Assembly (NCBI GenBank): GCA_023253435.1
Contig: JALRGJ010000017.1
Coordinates: 1-15,043 of the forward strand
Direction of reading: 5' to 3'
DNA: 15,043 bases
Origin: Ilumatobacteraceae bacterium
GTDB lineage: Bacteria > Actinomycetota > Acidimicrobiia > Acidimicrobiales > Ilumatobacteraceae
Below, one piece after another: positions 6,963 through 14,711 of this stretch. The notes beneath the pieces are model-generated. The model was not told the DNA's origin, did not search any database, and worked only from the letters and a program-made list of their open reading frames with translations. The first letter of the stretch is position 1; the number at the start of each line of letters is the position of its first letter. The position numbers and the translations under genes are program-made.

Positions 6963-8157
6963 TTCCAGAGGTGGCTAATAAATAAGTTGTGGATGCGGTT
7001 GCGGCAGCAATTGAGAAAATCACAATTGTTGGGCGCACGCCTACACCTTGTGATACCGCACCAGCCAGCAAACTTGTGCAAGCAATCATTGTGTTCACGA
7101 GCGCCATATCGCCTGCAATGACGCGCCCACGAATATGGTCGGGTGATTCCATCTGAAGTCCCATGGTGGAGAGCGTCCATTGTGCGCCACCACTTAAATG
7201 TGCGAGTGCAACAAAGACTGCAGCTACCCAAATCACCGGGCTCATTGCTGCACCCAAATAACACACGGCGAATGCGAGACCAGCAAAACCGCACACGGTG
7301 AGAAGGCGAGAGAGATCTTTCCCCGCAATTCTTGCCCCCAAGATTGGGCCAAGGCCGGAGCCAACTCCTCGAACACCAATCAATAAACCACGGCCAGAGT
7401 CGCCCATATGAAAAGCATCGGATGCCAGAACGGCAAGTTGGCTCACAATGCCTGCTCCTACGGCAAATGTGGCCTTGGAGGAAATTAAGGCCAAGATGAT
7501 TCTGTCGTTCTTGGCAAGTTGCAACGCCTCATTCATGTCCGCAAGGGGCTGAACCTTTCTGCCCCCTGGCGCAACCTCGTGGCTCTGCATCGGACGTCTG
7601 ACGGACGCAAAAAGGATCATGGCAATTCCAAATGAAACAGCATCTGCGATAAAGGCAGCATCTCTTCCGAATACAGATGAGAAGACACCACCTAATGCAG
7701 CCCCAACGGCCAGCATGATGCCCCATGTACTTCCAAAGAGAGCGTTTGCTTTTCGGAGATCTGCATCGTTGTCTGTCAGGTTTGGAATCGCTGCAGTTGT
7801 TGCTGGTCCAACAAAAGATGCCAATGCCGCAATCAGACTCTGAGATATAAACAAAACCCAGATTCCCATGAAGTGGTAGAAGAGCATTGAAGCTCCAGAG
7901 AGCGCCTGCAAGAACGAGATCACTATCAAAATTTTGCGACGATCAAATCTGTCCGCAAAAGAGCCAGCCACGGGTGACATCAGGAGTCCTGGAAGTGTCA
8001 TAGAGACAAGGACTAAGGAAACCAGGAATGGTGAATTAGTTCTGTCTTCTACTAAGCCGGCCATGGCAACAAATGTGAACCAGTCTCCTAAATAGGAAAC
8101 TATTTGGGCGCCAAACACCATTCGAATGTCGCGATTGCGACGGAGAAGAGAAAACAC
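6925..8157 (-). CDS. MFS transporter (MFS_3/EntS-like exporter)
   Basis: A 410-residue major facilitator superfamily membrane protein with about twelve hydrophobic segments. The loop 2-3 signature is GSFADRFDRRK at 65-75. The opening segment with FGAQIVSYLGDWFTFVAM resembles the MFS_3 subgroup that contains enterobactin exporter EntS and macrolide efflux proteins, so drug or metabolite export is the best guess. The start is GTG at 8157, six bases after the stop of the nitronate-monooxygenase-like gene, so it is the last gene of a minus-strand operon. No strong ribosome binding site precedes it; coupling is likely. Its last codons and stop (TAA, read at 6925-6927) lie inside the esterase gene on the other strand. 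Confidence 0.92.
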   Translation of the reverse strand: MFSLLRRNRDIRMVFGAQIVSYLGDWFTFVAMAGLVEDRTNSPFLVSLVLVSMTLPGLLMSPVAGSFADRFDRRKILIVISFLQALSGASMLFYHFMGIWVLFISQSLIAALASFVGPATTAAIPNLTDNDADLRKANALFGSTWGIMLAVGAALGGVFSSVFGRDAAFIADAVSFGIAMILFASVRRPMQSHEVAPGGRKVQPLADMNEALQLAKNDRIILALISSKATFAVGAGIVSQLAVLASDAFHMGDSGRGLLIGVRGVGSGLGPILGARIAGKDLSRLLTVCGFAGLAFAVCYLGAAMSPVIWVAAVFVALAHLSGGAQWTLSTMGLQMESPDHIRGRVIAGDMALVNTMIACTSLLAGAVSQGVGVRPTIVIFSIAAATASTTYLLATSGIRKRLHNDQRPQ

Positions 8158-8163
8158 AGATTC

Positions 8164-9126
8164 TTATTTGAAAGATGCGAGTCGCTCAAGAGTCTGGCGA
8201 GCCTCTGCCATCATCTCTTGCACAACCTGGGCGGCAGGTTTGATCTCGTGGATTGCTCCTACTCCTTGACCAATTGCCATGAATGCTTTGTTTGTATCGA
8301 GAGTTACTTCTGGTCCTACTCCGAGGTGATCGATGCCAGCTTGAATTGTGGCGATGGCTTGCTGAGGGAACCCTTGTAACTCTTCTGGGTGTTCATCGAA
8401 ATGTTGCGTCCATTCAGTGCGAGCAACACGACAAGTTTTTCCGGTGTAGGCCTTACTGATGACAGTGTCATCTTCAGCCATCTCTAGCATTTTTTCTTTG
8501 TAACCATTGCCGGTGTGAGCTTCATGAGTGGCAATGAATTTTGTTCCCACCCAAACACCCTCTGCACCAAGAGCGAGGGCAGCGACTAAACCACGACCGT
8601 CAAAAATGCCACCTGCTGCAACAACAGGGACTTTGCCCTTCACTGCATCAACTACCTGTGGAACGAGAGCCATTGTTGCAACAGTGCCTGTGTGTCCGCC
8701 GGCTTCTGTTCCTTGTGCAACCACAAAGTCGCATCCACTTGCTACCGCAGCCACGGCATGGCGAACTTTTCCGCACATGGAGCCAACAAGAATGTTGTGA
8801 CTATGCAATTCATCGATGACCTCTCGAGGAACACCAAGGCCAGCCACGTAGATACTGGCGCCGCCTTCAATGACAGCTTTGATATTGCGCGCAACGGAAT
8901 CAGGTGATGCGGTGAGGAGGTCTACTCCAAATGGTTTTTTGGTGAGAGAACGAACTTTCGCCATTTCTTCCACCAAGAGTTCTGTTGTCATTGGAGCAGC
9001 GCCAAATGTTCCAATGCCGCCTGCCTCGGACACAGCGGCAACTAGGTCGCTATAAGAAACACCACCCATACCGGCGAGCATGATGGGTAGTTCAATGTCG
9101 AGCATCTCAGTCAGGCGTGTTTTCAT
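8164..9126 (-). CDS. Nitronate monooxygenase family protein (2-nitropropane dioxygenase-like, FMN)
   Basis: A 320-residue FMN-binding TIM-barrel protein. The N-terminal segment IELPIMLAGMGGVSYSDLVA is typical of the family. The stretch AQGTEAGGHTG at 137-147 contains the His (H145) used as catalytic base in nitronate monooxygenases. AAGGIFDGRGLVAALALGA from 170 and VGTKFIAT at 193-200 form the FMN phosphate site. The ATG at 9126 fits the family's start. It sits 30 bases after the flavoprotein gene and 6 bases before the MFS gene, as the middle gene of a three-gene minus-strand unit. Many actinobacterial members have unknown substrates, and FabK-like enoyl reductases share the fold. The position near acyl-CoA genes makes a lipid-linked role possible but unproven. 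Confidence 0.92.
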   Translation of the reverse strand: MKTRLTEMLDIELPIMLAGMGGVSYSDLVAAVSEAGGIGTFGAAPMTTELLVEEMAKVRSLTKKPFGVDLLTASPDSVARNIKAVIEGGASIYVAGLGVPREVIDELHSHNILVGSMCGKVRHAVAAVASGCDFVVAQGTEAGGHTGTVATMALVPQVVDAVKGKVPVVAAGGIFDGRGLVAALALGAEGVWVGTKFIATHEAHTGNGYKEKMLEMAEDDTVISKAYTGKTCRVARTEWTQHFDEHPEELQGFPQQAIATIQAGIDHLGVGPEVTLDTNKAFMAIGQGVGAIHEIKPAAQVVQEMMAEARQTLERLASFK

Positions 9127-9148
9127 GCCTTTACCGTATCGCTGATGT

Positions 9149-9166
9149 CAGTTCAGTTATGAACTG
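9149..9166. repeat. Short inverted repeat CAGTTC-6 nt-GAACTG
   Basis: A perfect 6-base stem with a 6-base loop (9149-9154 and 9161-9166) overlaps the stop codon of the flavoprotein gene (9157-9159). No U-rich tract follows on either strand, so it does not look like an intrinsic terminator. It may be a weak mRNA hairpin between co-transcribed genes, or chance. Confidence 0.4.
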
Positions 9167-10386
9167 GATTGGTTTTGGTAGGCACCTTTTTGAGACAAGA
9201 AGTGTTTGTGCCAGCGCCTTGGGGTGAAAATGATGGCTCGAGGTTCATCCTCAAACATCCATCTCACAAAATTGCGTCGAGTCCAGTCGTTGGTGTTCAC
9301 CAGAGAAAGAACGATTGAAGCAATACGAGGGCGAGTCAGAAGTTTGCCGAGAACATCAGACATTTTGTGATCAGCAACGAGAGTTTTGTCCAGCAGGTCT
9401 GAGTATTTTTTGCGTACATCCTGGGGTGAGACACATTGATCAATGGCATGAGCAGCTGCGATCCCTGTTTCAAGTGCTTGGCCAATTCCCTCACCAGTCA
9501 ATACATCTGTTGCACACACTGCATCGCCTACAAAAAGAACTCTCCCTGCAGATCGAGGAGCACTGGTAATGCGTGCAGGGATGGGCCACGCGGTGTGGCG
9601 ATCTTCTGGAGTGAAACCCTCTCCGAGAGCTTCTTTAATGTGAGGTCTGTGGAGAAGATCTGCCCACAATTCATTCATGAATTTGGTGCTTCTCTTGTCA
9701 TTTCGCAAAATTCCGAAACCAAAATTGGCTCTGTTGTTTGGCAAAGGGAAAGACCATGCGTAGCCCGGAAGCAAGTCTTTATCGAACCAGATGTGCAATT
9801 TTTTCGATGCACTTCCTGACACATTGCTGATGTACTGACGAAATGCGTGCCACTCACCTAAATATCCAGGAGTAGAGAGTCCAAGTGATTTCCGGACGGG
9901 AGACCACATGCCATCTGCCGCAATCACATAGTCCACGGTGATGTCTTCCATGTTCTCAATGGAGACAGTGATTGCGGTGTCGGTATCGGAAATAACGGAG
10001 AGAAATGCGTGACCCTCATGAACACTGATTCCTAGTTCACGACAATGCTCTACTAGTGCGTGATCTAACTGTATGCGAGGCGCTATCGCTGCATACATTC
10101 CTTGCGCTTTGGGAAGGGAGAGGTCAAAAGATGTACCACTAGGTGTATGCATCTCAATATCTGTGCACTCTTGCCAATCTGCAACTCGTGCGGGATTGAA
10201 ATGAAGCGACTCAAGCACGCGCAGAGCATTTGTGGTGAGTCCGTCGCCACAGCATTTGTCTCGGGGAAACACAGCCTTATCCACCACCGTGACGAGGTGG
10301 CCAAGCTCGTGGAGCGTGGCTGCACATGCGGTACCGGCAGGGCCAGCACCCACCACGAGAACCTTGCTTGGAAGGGGATTGTGCAC
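9157..10386 (-). CDS. Geranylgeranyl reductase family FAD-dependent oxidoreductase (MenJ/GGR-like)
   Basis: Flavoprotein of the geranylgeranyl reductase family, which saturates isoprenoid double bonds in archaeal lipids, chlorophyll side chains or menaquinone (mycobacterial MenJ). The GTG at 10386 gives 409 residues, close to MenJ length. From this start the FAD dinucleotide motif GAGPAG lies at 13-18. The PRDKCCGDGL box, the P-x-K-x-CG-x-G signature of the family, lies at 41-50. AADGMWSPVR starts at 157, LPGYAWSFP lies at 206-214, and the second FAD motif GDAVCATDVLTGEGIGQAL starts at 287. The frame stays open upstream to a TTG at 10497, but that 37-residue extension precedes the normal N-terminus, has no family features and overlaps the start of the divergent SDR gene. 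I therefore prefer the GTG. It is first gene of the unit continuing into the nitronate-monooxygenase-like and MFS genes. A tryptophan-halogenase-like or other FAD monooxygenase role is less likely. Confidence 0.88.
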   Translation of the reverse strand: MHNPLPSKVLVVGAGPAGTACAATLHELGHLVTVVDKAVFPRDKCCGDGLTTNALRVLESLHFNPARVADWQECTDIEMHTPSGTSFDLSLPKAQGMYAAIAPRIQLDHALVEHCRELGISVHEGHAFLSVISDTDTAITVSIENMEDITVDYVIAADGMWSPVRKSLGLSTPGYLGEWHAFRQYISNVSGSASKKLHIWFDKDLLPGYAWSFPLPNNRANFGFGILRNDKRSTKFMNELWADLLHRPHIKEALGEGFTPEDRHTAWPIPARITSAPRSAGRVLFVGDAVCATDVLTGEGIGQALETGIAAAHAIDQCVSPQDVRKKYSDLLDKTLVADHKMSDVLGKLLTRPRIASIVLSLVNTNDWTRRNFVRWMFEDEPRAIIFTPRRWHKHFLSQKGAYQNQSSS

Positions 10387-10490
10387 GGACCTGAGGCTAG
10401 GGGGCTGTTGGGCTATGTGGGCTGTGACACCAGTTCGTAGTATCGAGAGGTGCCATTTTGTAGATGGCCTGTTTATGAAGGAGAGCCCCC
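10387..10490. promoter_or_regulatory. Divergent intergenic region with strong ribosome binding site for the SDR gene
   Basis: These 104 bases separate the GTG start of the minus-strand flavoprotein from the ATG of the plus-strand SDR. A strong ribosome binding site (GAAGGAG, then AGCCCCC before ATG 10491) serves the SDR gene. Promoters for both directions should lie here. I see no convincing -10/-35 pair and no KstR-type palindrome. Confidence 0.5.
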
Positions 10491-11420
10491 ATGGCAAAGA
10501 TGTGTGACGGTCGTGTAGCTGTAGTTACTGGTGCAGGACGAGGAATTGGTCGCGAGCACGCGCTCAGCCTTGCAAGCCAAGGCGCCAAAGTTGTTGTAAA
10601 CGATCTTGGTGGCAACGTAGACGGAAGTGGTGGCGACGTCAGCCCAGCACAAGCAGTTGTTGATGAGATCAAGGGCATGGGTGGAGATGCAGTTGCAAAC
10701 GGCGATGACATTTCTTCTTGGGAAGGCGCTCAGCGTCTCATTAATACTGCTGTTGAAACATTCGGAGACATCAACATTGTTGTGAATAACGCCGGAATTC
10801 TTCGTGACCGCATGCTCACCAACATGACGGAAGAAGAATGGGATGCAGTTATCAAGGTTCACCTCAAGGGAACATTCGGACCAGCACGTTGGGCCGCCGC
10901 TTACTGGCGTGAACAGGCCAAAGCCGGCAAAGAGGTCTACGGTCGAATCATTAACACCACTTCAGTGTCTGGTATCTACGGCAACATCGGTCAGACAAAC
11001 TACGGAGCTGCAAAAGCTGGTATTGCTTCTTTCACTGTGATCGCTGCGCTTGAGTTAGCTCGTTTCGGTGTCACCGTAAACGCAGTTGCTCCAGTTGCTC
11101 TTACTCGTATGACCGAGGGTCTTGGCAACGCACCAGAGACTGATGAAGAGCGTGAAATGCGTTCACCACGGTGGATTGCACCAATCGTTACTTGGTTGGC
11201 GGGAGATCAAGCCGGTGATGTCACTGGTCGAATCTTTGAAGCCAGTGGTCAAACTCTTGCTGTTGCAGAGGGCTGGCATCGTGGTCCAAGCACTAACCCA
11301 ATTGATGACCCCACCAAGATGGGCCCAGTTGTGGCAGATCTTCTTGCCAAGGCACGTCCTAATGCAGGCATGGACGGGCGCGATGGTACATACCCACAAA
11401 ACACAATCGGAAAGAAGTAG
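10491..11420 (+). CDS. SDR-family (3R)-hydroxyacyl-CoA dehydrogenase-like oxidoreductase
   Basis: A 309-residue NAD(P)-binding short-chain dehydrogenase. It most resembles the dehydrogenase domain of peroxisomal multifunctional enzyme 2 (17-beta-HSD type 4): an extended loop after strand two (NDLGGNVDGSGGDVSPA, 37-53) is characteristic of that group. The cofactor motif TGAGRGIG is at 13-20 and NNAG at 99-102. The catalytic residues are probably Ser158, Tyr171 and Lys175 in NYGAAKAG. The expected reaction is oxidation of (3R)-hydroxyacyl-CoA to 3-ketoacyl-CoA in the cytoplasm. The ATG at 10491 follows a strong ribosome binding site. The MaoC-type hydratase starts 9 bases after its stop, so hydration and oxidation steps are encoded as adjacent genes instead of a single fusion. 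The acyl substrate (fatty, branched or steroid side chain) is not determined by sequence. Confidence 0.94.
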   Translation: MAKMCDGRVAVVTGAGRGIGREHALSLASQGAKVVVNDLGGNVDGSGGDVSPAQAVVDEIKGMGGDAVANGDDISSWEGAQRLINTAVETFGDINIVVNNAGILRDRMLTNMTEEEWDAVIKVHLKGTFGPARWAAAYWREQAKAGKEVYGRIINTTSVSGIYGNIGQTNYGAAKAGIASFTVIAALELARFGVTVNAVAPVALTRMTEGLGNAPETDEEREMRSPRWIAPIVTWLAGDQAGDVTGRIFEASGQTLAVAEGWHRGPSTNPIDDPTKMGPVVADLLAKARPNAGMDGRDGTYPQNTIGKK

Positions 11421-11429
11421 GGAACTCTC

Positions 11430-12287
11430 ATGGCACTCAATCCAGCAGCTGTAGGAACCGTAGGCGATCCCTATGAAATTTCATGGACATCAACAGACTC
11501 GCTGTTGTATGCAGTGAGCCTCAATGTGAGTTCAGATCAATTGCAGTACGTCACTGAGAATTCAACTGGTGTCACTCAAAAGGCATTGCCAACAATGCCA
11601 GTGGTGCTTGGGTACGGGCAAGGTGGAGGGAACTCCAATCCAATGCGCAATGTAGGTGAATTCAACTTTGCAAATCTTGTACATGCATCACAGGCAATTA
11701 CTTTGCATCAATCATTGCCCGTGGAAGGTAAGGCAATTGTGCAGAGCAAAGTTGTTGCAATGTATGACAAGGTGAAGGCAGCAGTCATCGTGACTGAAGC
11801 TGAGGCAAAAGATGCCTCTGGTAAGCCTTTGTACTCCACCCGTTCTTCAGTGTTTATTCGCGATGCCGGAGGGTTTGGTGGCGAGCGCGGCCCCAGTGGT
11901 GCAGTGAATGAACCACCTGCATCGGCTCCAGATCATGAGGTGACATTCCAGACATCCCCTGATCAAGCCTTGTTGTACCGCCTCAACGGTGACCGCAATC
12001 CGTTGCACTCAGACCCAAATCACCCAGCCGTTGCTGCCGGAGTATTCCCACGACCCATTTTGCATGGTTTGTGCACGTACGGCTTTACAGGGCGTGCATT
12101 ATTGAATGCATTGTGCGATGGAGACGCAGATCGTTTTAAGCACATTGAAGGTCGATTTGCTTCTCCGGTGTTCCCAGGAGATGCACTCACTATCAAGATC
12201 TGGAACAGCGCCGCAGGTGAAGCTTTGTTTGAGACATTTGTGGGAGACCGCAAAGTCATCGACCAAGGACTCGTTCGTTTCAGTTAA
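11430..12287 (+). CDS. MaoC-family enoyl-CoA hydratase 2-like dehydratase
   Basis: A 285-residue double hot-dog protein resembling the hydratase 2 domain of multifunctional enzyme 2, which hydrates trans-2-enoyl-CoA to (3R)-hydroxyacyl-CoA. The N-terminal hot dog (about 1-145) is the noncatalytic half. The C-terminal half carries the hydratase 2 signature from about residue 183: YRLNGDRNPLHSDP, then RPILHGLCTYG. In it Asp188 and His193 are the likely catalytic pair. The ATG at 11430 has a modest ribosome binding site (AGGGA) and follows the SDR stop by 9 bases, which supports one operon and consecutive reactions. The stop is 11 bases from the convergent nucS stop. Confidence 0.94.
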   Translation: MALNPAAVGTVGDPYEISWTSTDSLLYAVSLNVSSDQLQYVTENSTGVTQKALPTMPVVLGYGQGGGNSNPMRNVGEFNFANLVHASQAITLHQSLPVEGKAIVQSKVVAMYDKVKAAVIVTEAEAKDASGKPLYSTRSSVFIRDAGGFGGERGPSGAVNEPPASAPDHEVTFQTSPDQALLYRLNGDRNPLHSDPNHPAVAAGVFPRPILHGLCTYGFTGRALLNALCDGDADRFKHIEGRFASPVFPGDALTIKIWNSAAGEALFETFVGDRKVIDQGLVRFS

Positions 12288-12298
12288 TTGACAGATCG

Positions 12299-12970
12299 TC
12301 AGTTATCGCCGTCAAACAATGTCCACTCGTTGGATTTTTTTCCACGAAGCATGTCATAGTCAACTTCTACGCACGTGATCCCTCGGGACTCTGCGAGAGT
12401 TCGTGCTTGGGGCTTAATGCTTTGCGCAACAAACATCCCTCGCAGATTTCCCAAGGTGGGATCTTGTGAGAGATCTGTTAAATAACGAGTGAGTTGTTCT
12501 ACGCCGTCAATCTCGCCGCGCCGTTTTACTTCAATGACTACGGTGTTGCCTGTTGCGTCCTTGCATAACAAATCAACGGGGCCAAGTGCGGTGTAATGCT
12601 CTCGTCTCACGAGAACAAGACCCGGCTCCATTACTTCAGGCGATGCTGCGAGAAGTTCTTGTAACTGCTTTTCAACGCCATCTTTTTCTAGGCCAGGATC
12701 AATGCCCAACTCGTGAGCACTGTCGTGGAATATTTCATGGAAGGTGATGGTCATGGCCTCACCTTTTGGATTGCGTACGATCCAATGGTCGACATTGTCT
12801 TCAATGGTGTTGGGTGAATTCATCCAGTTCAGTGGTTTATACGCACCGCCATCGGAGTGAATTGCTACGCATCCATCGGCTTTCACCATCACGAGGCGGA
12901 GTGCCTCCGGTAGACGAGTCTCGAGACGTCCTGCGTACTCAACGGTGCAACGAGTAACGATCAATCTCAC
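12299..12970 (-). CDS. nucS: Mismatch-specific endonuclease NucS (EndoMS)
   Basis: NucS/EndoMS cuts both strands at certain mismatches and provides mismatch repair in actinobacteria and archaea that lack MutS/MutL. The product has 223 residues, close to mycobacterial NucS. The N-terminal DNA-binding/dimerisation part contains VEYAGRLETRLPEALRLVMVKADG, followed by GAYKPLNWMN near 42-51. The C-terminal RecB-like nuclease domain shows Asp133 in LGPVDLL and Glu147-x-Lys149 in VIEVKRR, with Gln159 and Tyr163 further on. The tail NEWTLF, followed by DGDN, resembles the proposed beta-clamp-binding end of NucS, but extends four residues past the LF. The start is GTG at 12970 with a weak ribosome binding site. 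It lies 61 bases after the kinase gene, possibly co-transcribed. Confidence 0.95.
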   Translation of the reverse strand: MRLIVTRCTVEYAGRLETRLPEALRLVMVKADGCVAIHSDGGAYKPLNWMNSPNTIEDNVDHWIVRNPKGEAMTITFHEIFHDSAHELGIDPGLEKDGVEKQLQELLAASPEVMEPGLVLVRREHYTALGPVDLLCKDATGNTVVIEVKRRGEIDGVEQLTRYLTDLSQDPTLGNLRGMFVAQSIKPQARTLAESRGITCVEVDYDMLRGKKSNEWTLFDGDN

Positions 12971-13031
12971 ATCTACATTCTTTCAAAACAAGCGGCCACG
13001 AAACGATTGCGCCACATATGAGTTCAAAAGA
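12971..13031. other. Intergenic gap between kinase and nucS
   Basis: Sixty-one bases with no reading frame of note. No clear hairpin terminator or promoter is seen, so nucS could be read through from the kinase gene or have its own promoter here. Confidence 0.4.
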
Positions 13032-14621
13032 TCAACGGGTGAGGTGCTCTTTCATTCTCTTCTGAATGAGTTCGCGCCGTTGCTGCAGTTCACGGTACGT
13101 CAGTGAGTCAACTGACTCATCCACACCAAGGCTTGCCTTCACACTGCTGAGATCCATCTGGAAATCTGAAGCAGCCATTCCCAATTCCTTAAAGAGCTTC
13201 TCACCATGACGCTGAGTGAACAACATGGTGATGTTGGTCAATTCAGCAATGATGTCGAGGTCTGGGGCAAGGCGAGCAATTGCGCCATCGAGGAACACCA
13301 TGTTCTTCACGTACAGCATGAGTTCCTTTGGCAACTTGGCTCCATATGCCAGCAGTGATTTCACAATGCGCTGCACCTCTTGAACAAGTTCTTCACCATT
13401 CAAAGTAGTGGGGTCGATGGGTTGATCAAGCCTCAGGTCAATGATCACGGCATCAATGTCTGTGTCTCGAGGAAGAGCACCAAGATCTCGGAGAGCTGCA
13501 ACTTGCCCTTTGACATCGTTAGTGGTGGCGCTCAACATCAATCGCATGAACGCAAGTCGACGTGTTTGGGTGAGTCTGCCCACGATTCCAAAATCAAGAA
13601 GTGCGGTTCGGCCATCTGAGAGAACAAACAAGTTGCCCCCGTGAAGATCTCCATGGAAGACACCGTGAATCAGTGCGCCCTCCATAAACGAGATCATTCC
13701 GGTTTTGATGACTTCCTCTGTATCAATACCTGCCGCTTGCATTCCCTCAACATCGTCAAAGTTGAACCCTTGCAATCTCTCCATGACAAGAATGCGACGG
13801 GTGACTAGTGAGGGGTGGGGACGGGGAACTAAGTAGGCGTCCTGATTGAGGTCGTGCAACATGGCTGCAATGTCCACCATGTTGGATGCTTCCATGCGGA
13901 AATCGAGTTCTTCGACAATTGTCTCTGCAAAGAGCTCTACAAGTGCAGGGGGATTGGCCAGAGCAGCAATTTTGATGCGACCAATCATGAACGGAGCCAA
14001 CCACGCCATCACGCGAAGATCTTTTCTGACGAGCGTGGAAACGGTAGGTCTTTGCACTTTGACTACAACCTCTTCACCGGAGTTCAAGGTTGCACGGTGA
14101 ACTTGTGCAATGGAAGCTGCAGCGAGCGGCGTTTTGTCGAAAGAGGAGAATGTGTCTGTGAGTCGGGAACCAAGATCTTGTTCCACAATGTTTTGCACAG
14201 TGTCCCAGGGCTCTGCAGGTACTTGATCTCTGCAGCGTTTGAATTCGTCTACAAGCTCGGAAGGAAACAATCCTTCTCCACTTGAAATAATTTGCGCAAG
14301 TTTGATGTATGTGGCACCAAGTTTCTCAATTGCCACACGTAAACGAAGAGATAAATATGCTCGTGACTCTTCTGGGGTTTTGAACTGACCACGCTTCTTT
14401 TTGTAAAACCAGGGGAGTAATGCCCAACCCAAATGGCGAACCACAGTGGCTAGTCGACCAACGGGTGGCAACCTGCGAGACCGGATGAGGTGGGGTACTT
14501 CTCGTTGAGCCGATGACCGAAGCACAACAGCCACTCGGGACCACGAGATGGAGTTGGGGTTTAGTACCCACGGACCTGATGGCGAAAAATTGCCCCACTC
14601 AAGGTCTGTTGACGAACTCAC
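13032..14621 (-). CDS. ABC1/AarF/UbiB-family atypical kinase
   Basis: Atypical protein-kinase-like ATPase of the ABC1/UbiB/ADCK family, linked elsewhere to quinone or isoprenoid lipid homeostasis. From the GTG at 14621 it has 529 residues, normal for the family. The family KxGQ motif appears as KLAQ at 107-110 (Gly to Ala), followed by IISSGEGLFP. The Ala-rich nucleotide loop AAASIAQVH is at 167-175, the VVVKVQRP lysine is Lys188, HGDLHGGN holds Asp325, and LLDFG has Asp343, so the catalytic core is complete. The C-terminal region is helical and largely soluble. The start is uncertain. The frame is open much further, to 14984, but that extension lies antisense to the CoA-transferase gene and is unlike any kinase N-terminus. 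GTG at 14627, 14534 or 14525 are alternatives. It is divergent from the CaiB/BaiF gene and upstream of nucS. Confidence 0.88.
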   Translation of the reverse strand: MSSSTDLEWGNFSPSGPWVLNPNSISWSRVAVVLRSSAQREVPHLIRSRRLPPVGRLATVVRHLGWALLPWFYKKKRGQFKTPEESRAYLSLRLRVAIEKLGATYIKLAQIISSGEGLFPSELVDEFKRCRDQVPAEPWDTVQNIVEQDLGSRLTDTFSSFDKTPLAAASIAQVHRATLNSGEEVVVKVQRPTVSTLVRKDLRVMAWLAPFMIGRIKIAALANPPALVELFAETIVEELDFRMEASNMVDIAAMLHDLNQDAYLVPRPHPSLVTRRILVMERLQGFNFDDVEGMQAAGIDTEEVIKTGMISFMEGALIHGVFHGDLHGGNLFVLSDGRTALLDFGIVGRLTQTRRLAFMRLMLSATTNDVKGQVAALRDLGALPRDTDIDAVIIDLRLDQPIDPTTLNGEELVQEVQRIVKSLLAYGAKLPKELMLYVKNMVFLDGAIARLAPDLDIIAELTNITMLFTQRHGEKLFKELGMAASDFQMDLSSVKASLGVDESVDSLTYRELQQRRELIQKRMKEHLTR

Positions 14622-14711
14622 GTACACAGTCTGCCGTCTCGGTGTTCTTCCACACGATGAGAGCGAGGGAAATGAGACACAATGAAAGCGGGAATAAATG
14701 AGGAGGCACCA
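14622..14711. promoter_or_regulatory. Divergent intergenic region with consensus ribosome binding site for the CaiB/BaiF gene
   Basis: About 90 bases between the kinase start and the ATG at 14712. A consensus AGGAGG at 14701-14706 precedes that ATG with 5-base spacing and decides the start. Promoters for both directions are expected here, but none can be assigned by eye. Confidence 0.55.

Noticed and set aside
9149..9166. Inverted repeat considered as an intrinsic terminator.
   Set aside because: Only a 6-base stem with no following U-tract, and downstream genes on the same strand appear co-transcribed.
10387..10497. A 37-codon N-terminal extension of the GGR-family flavoprotein from a TTG.
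   Set aside because: The FAD motif normally lies within about 20 residues of the start, and the extension covers the divergent promoter region and the SDR start; GTG 10386 fits family length.
13854..14285. A 143-codon plus-strand open frame opposite the kinase gene.
   Set aside because: Cys/Phe/His/Ser-rich translation without motifs, fully inside a well-supported kinase gene.
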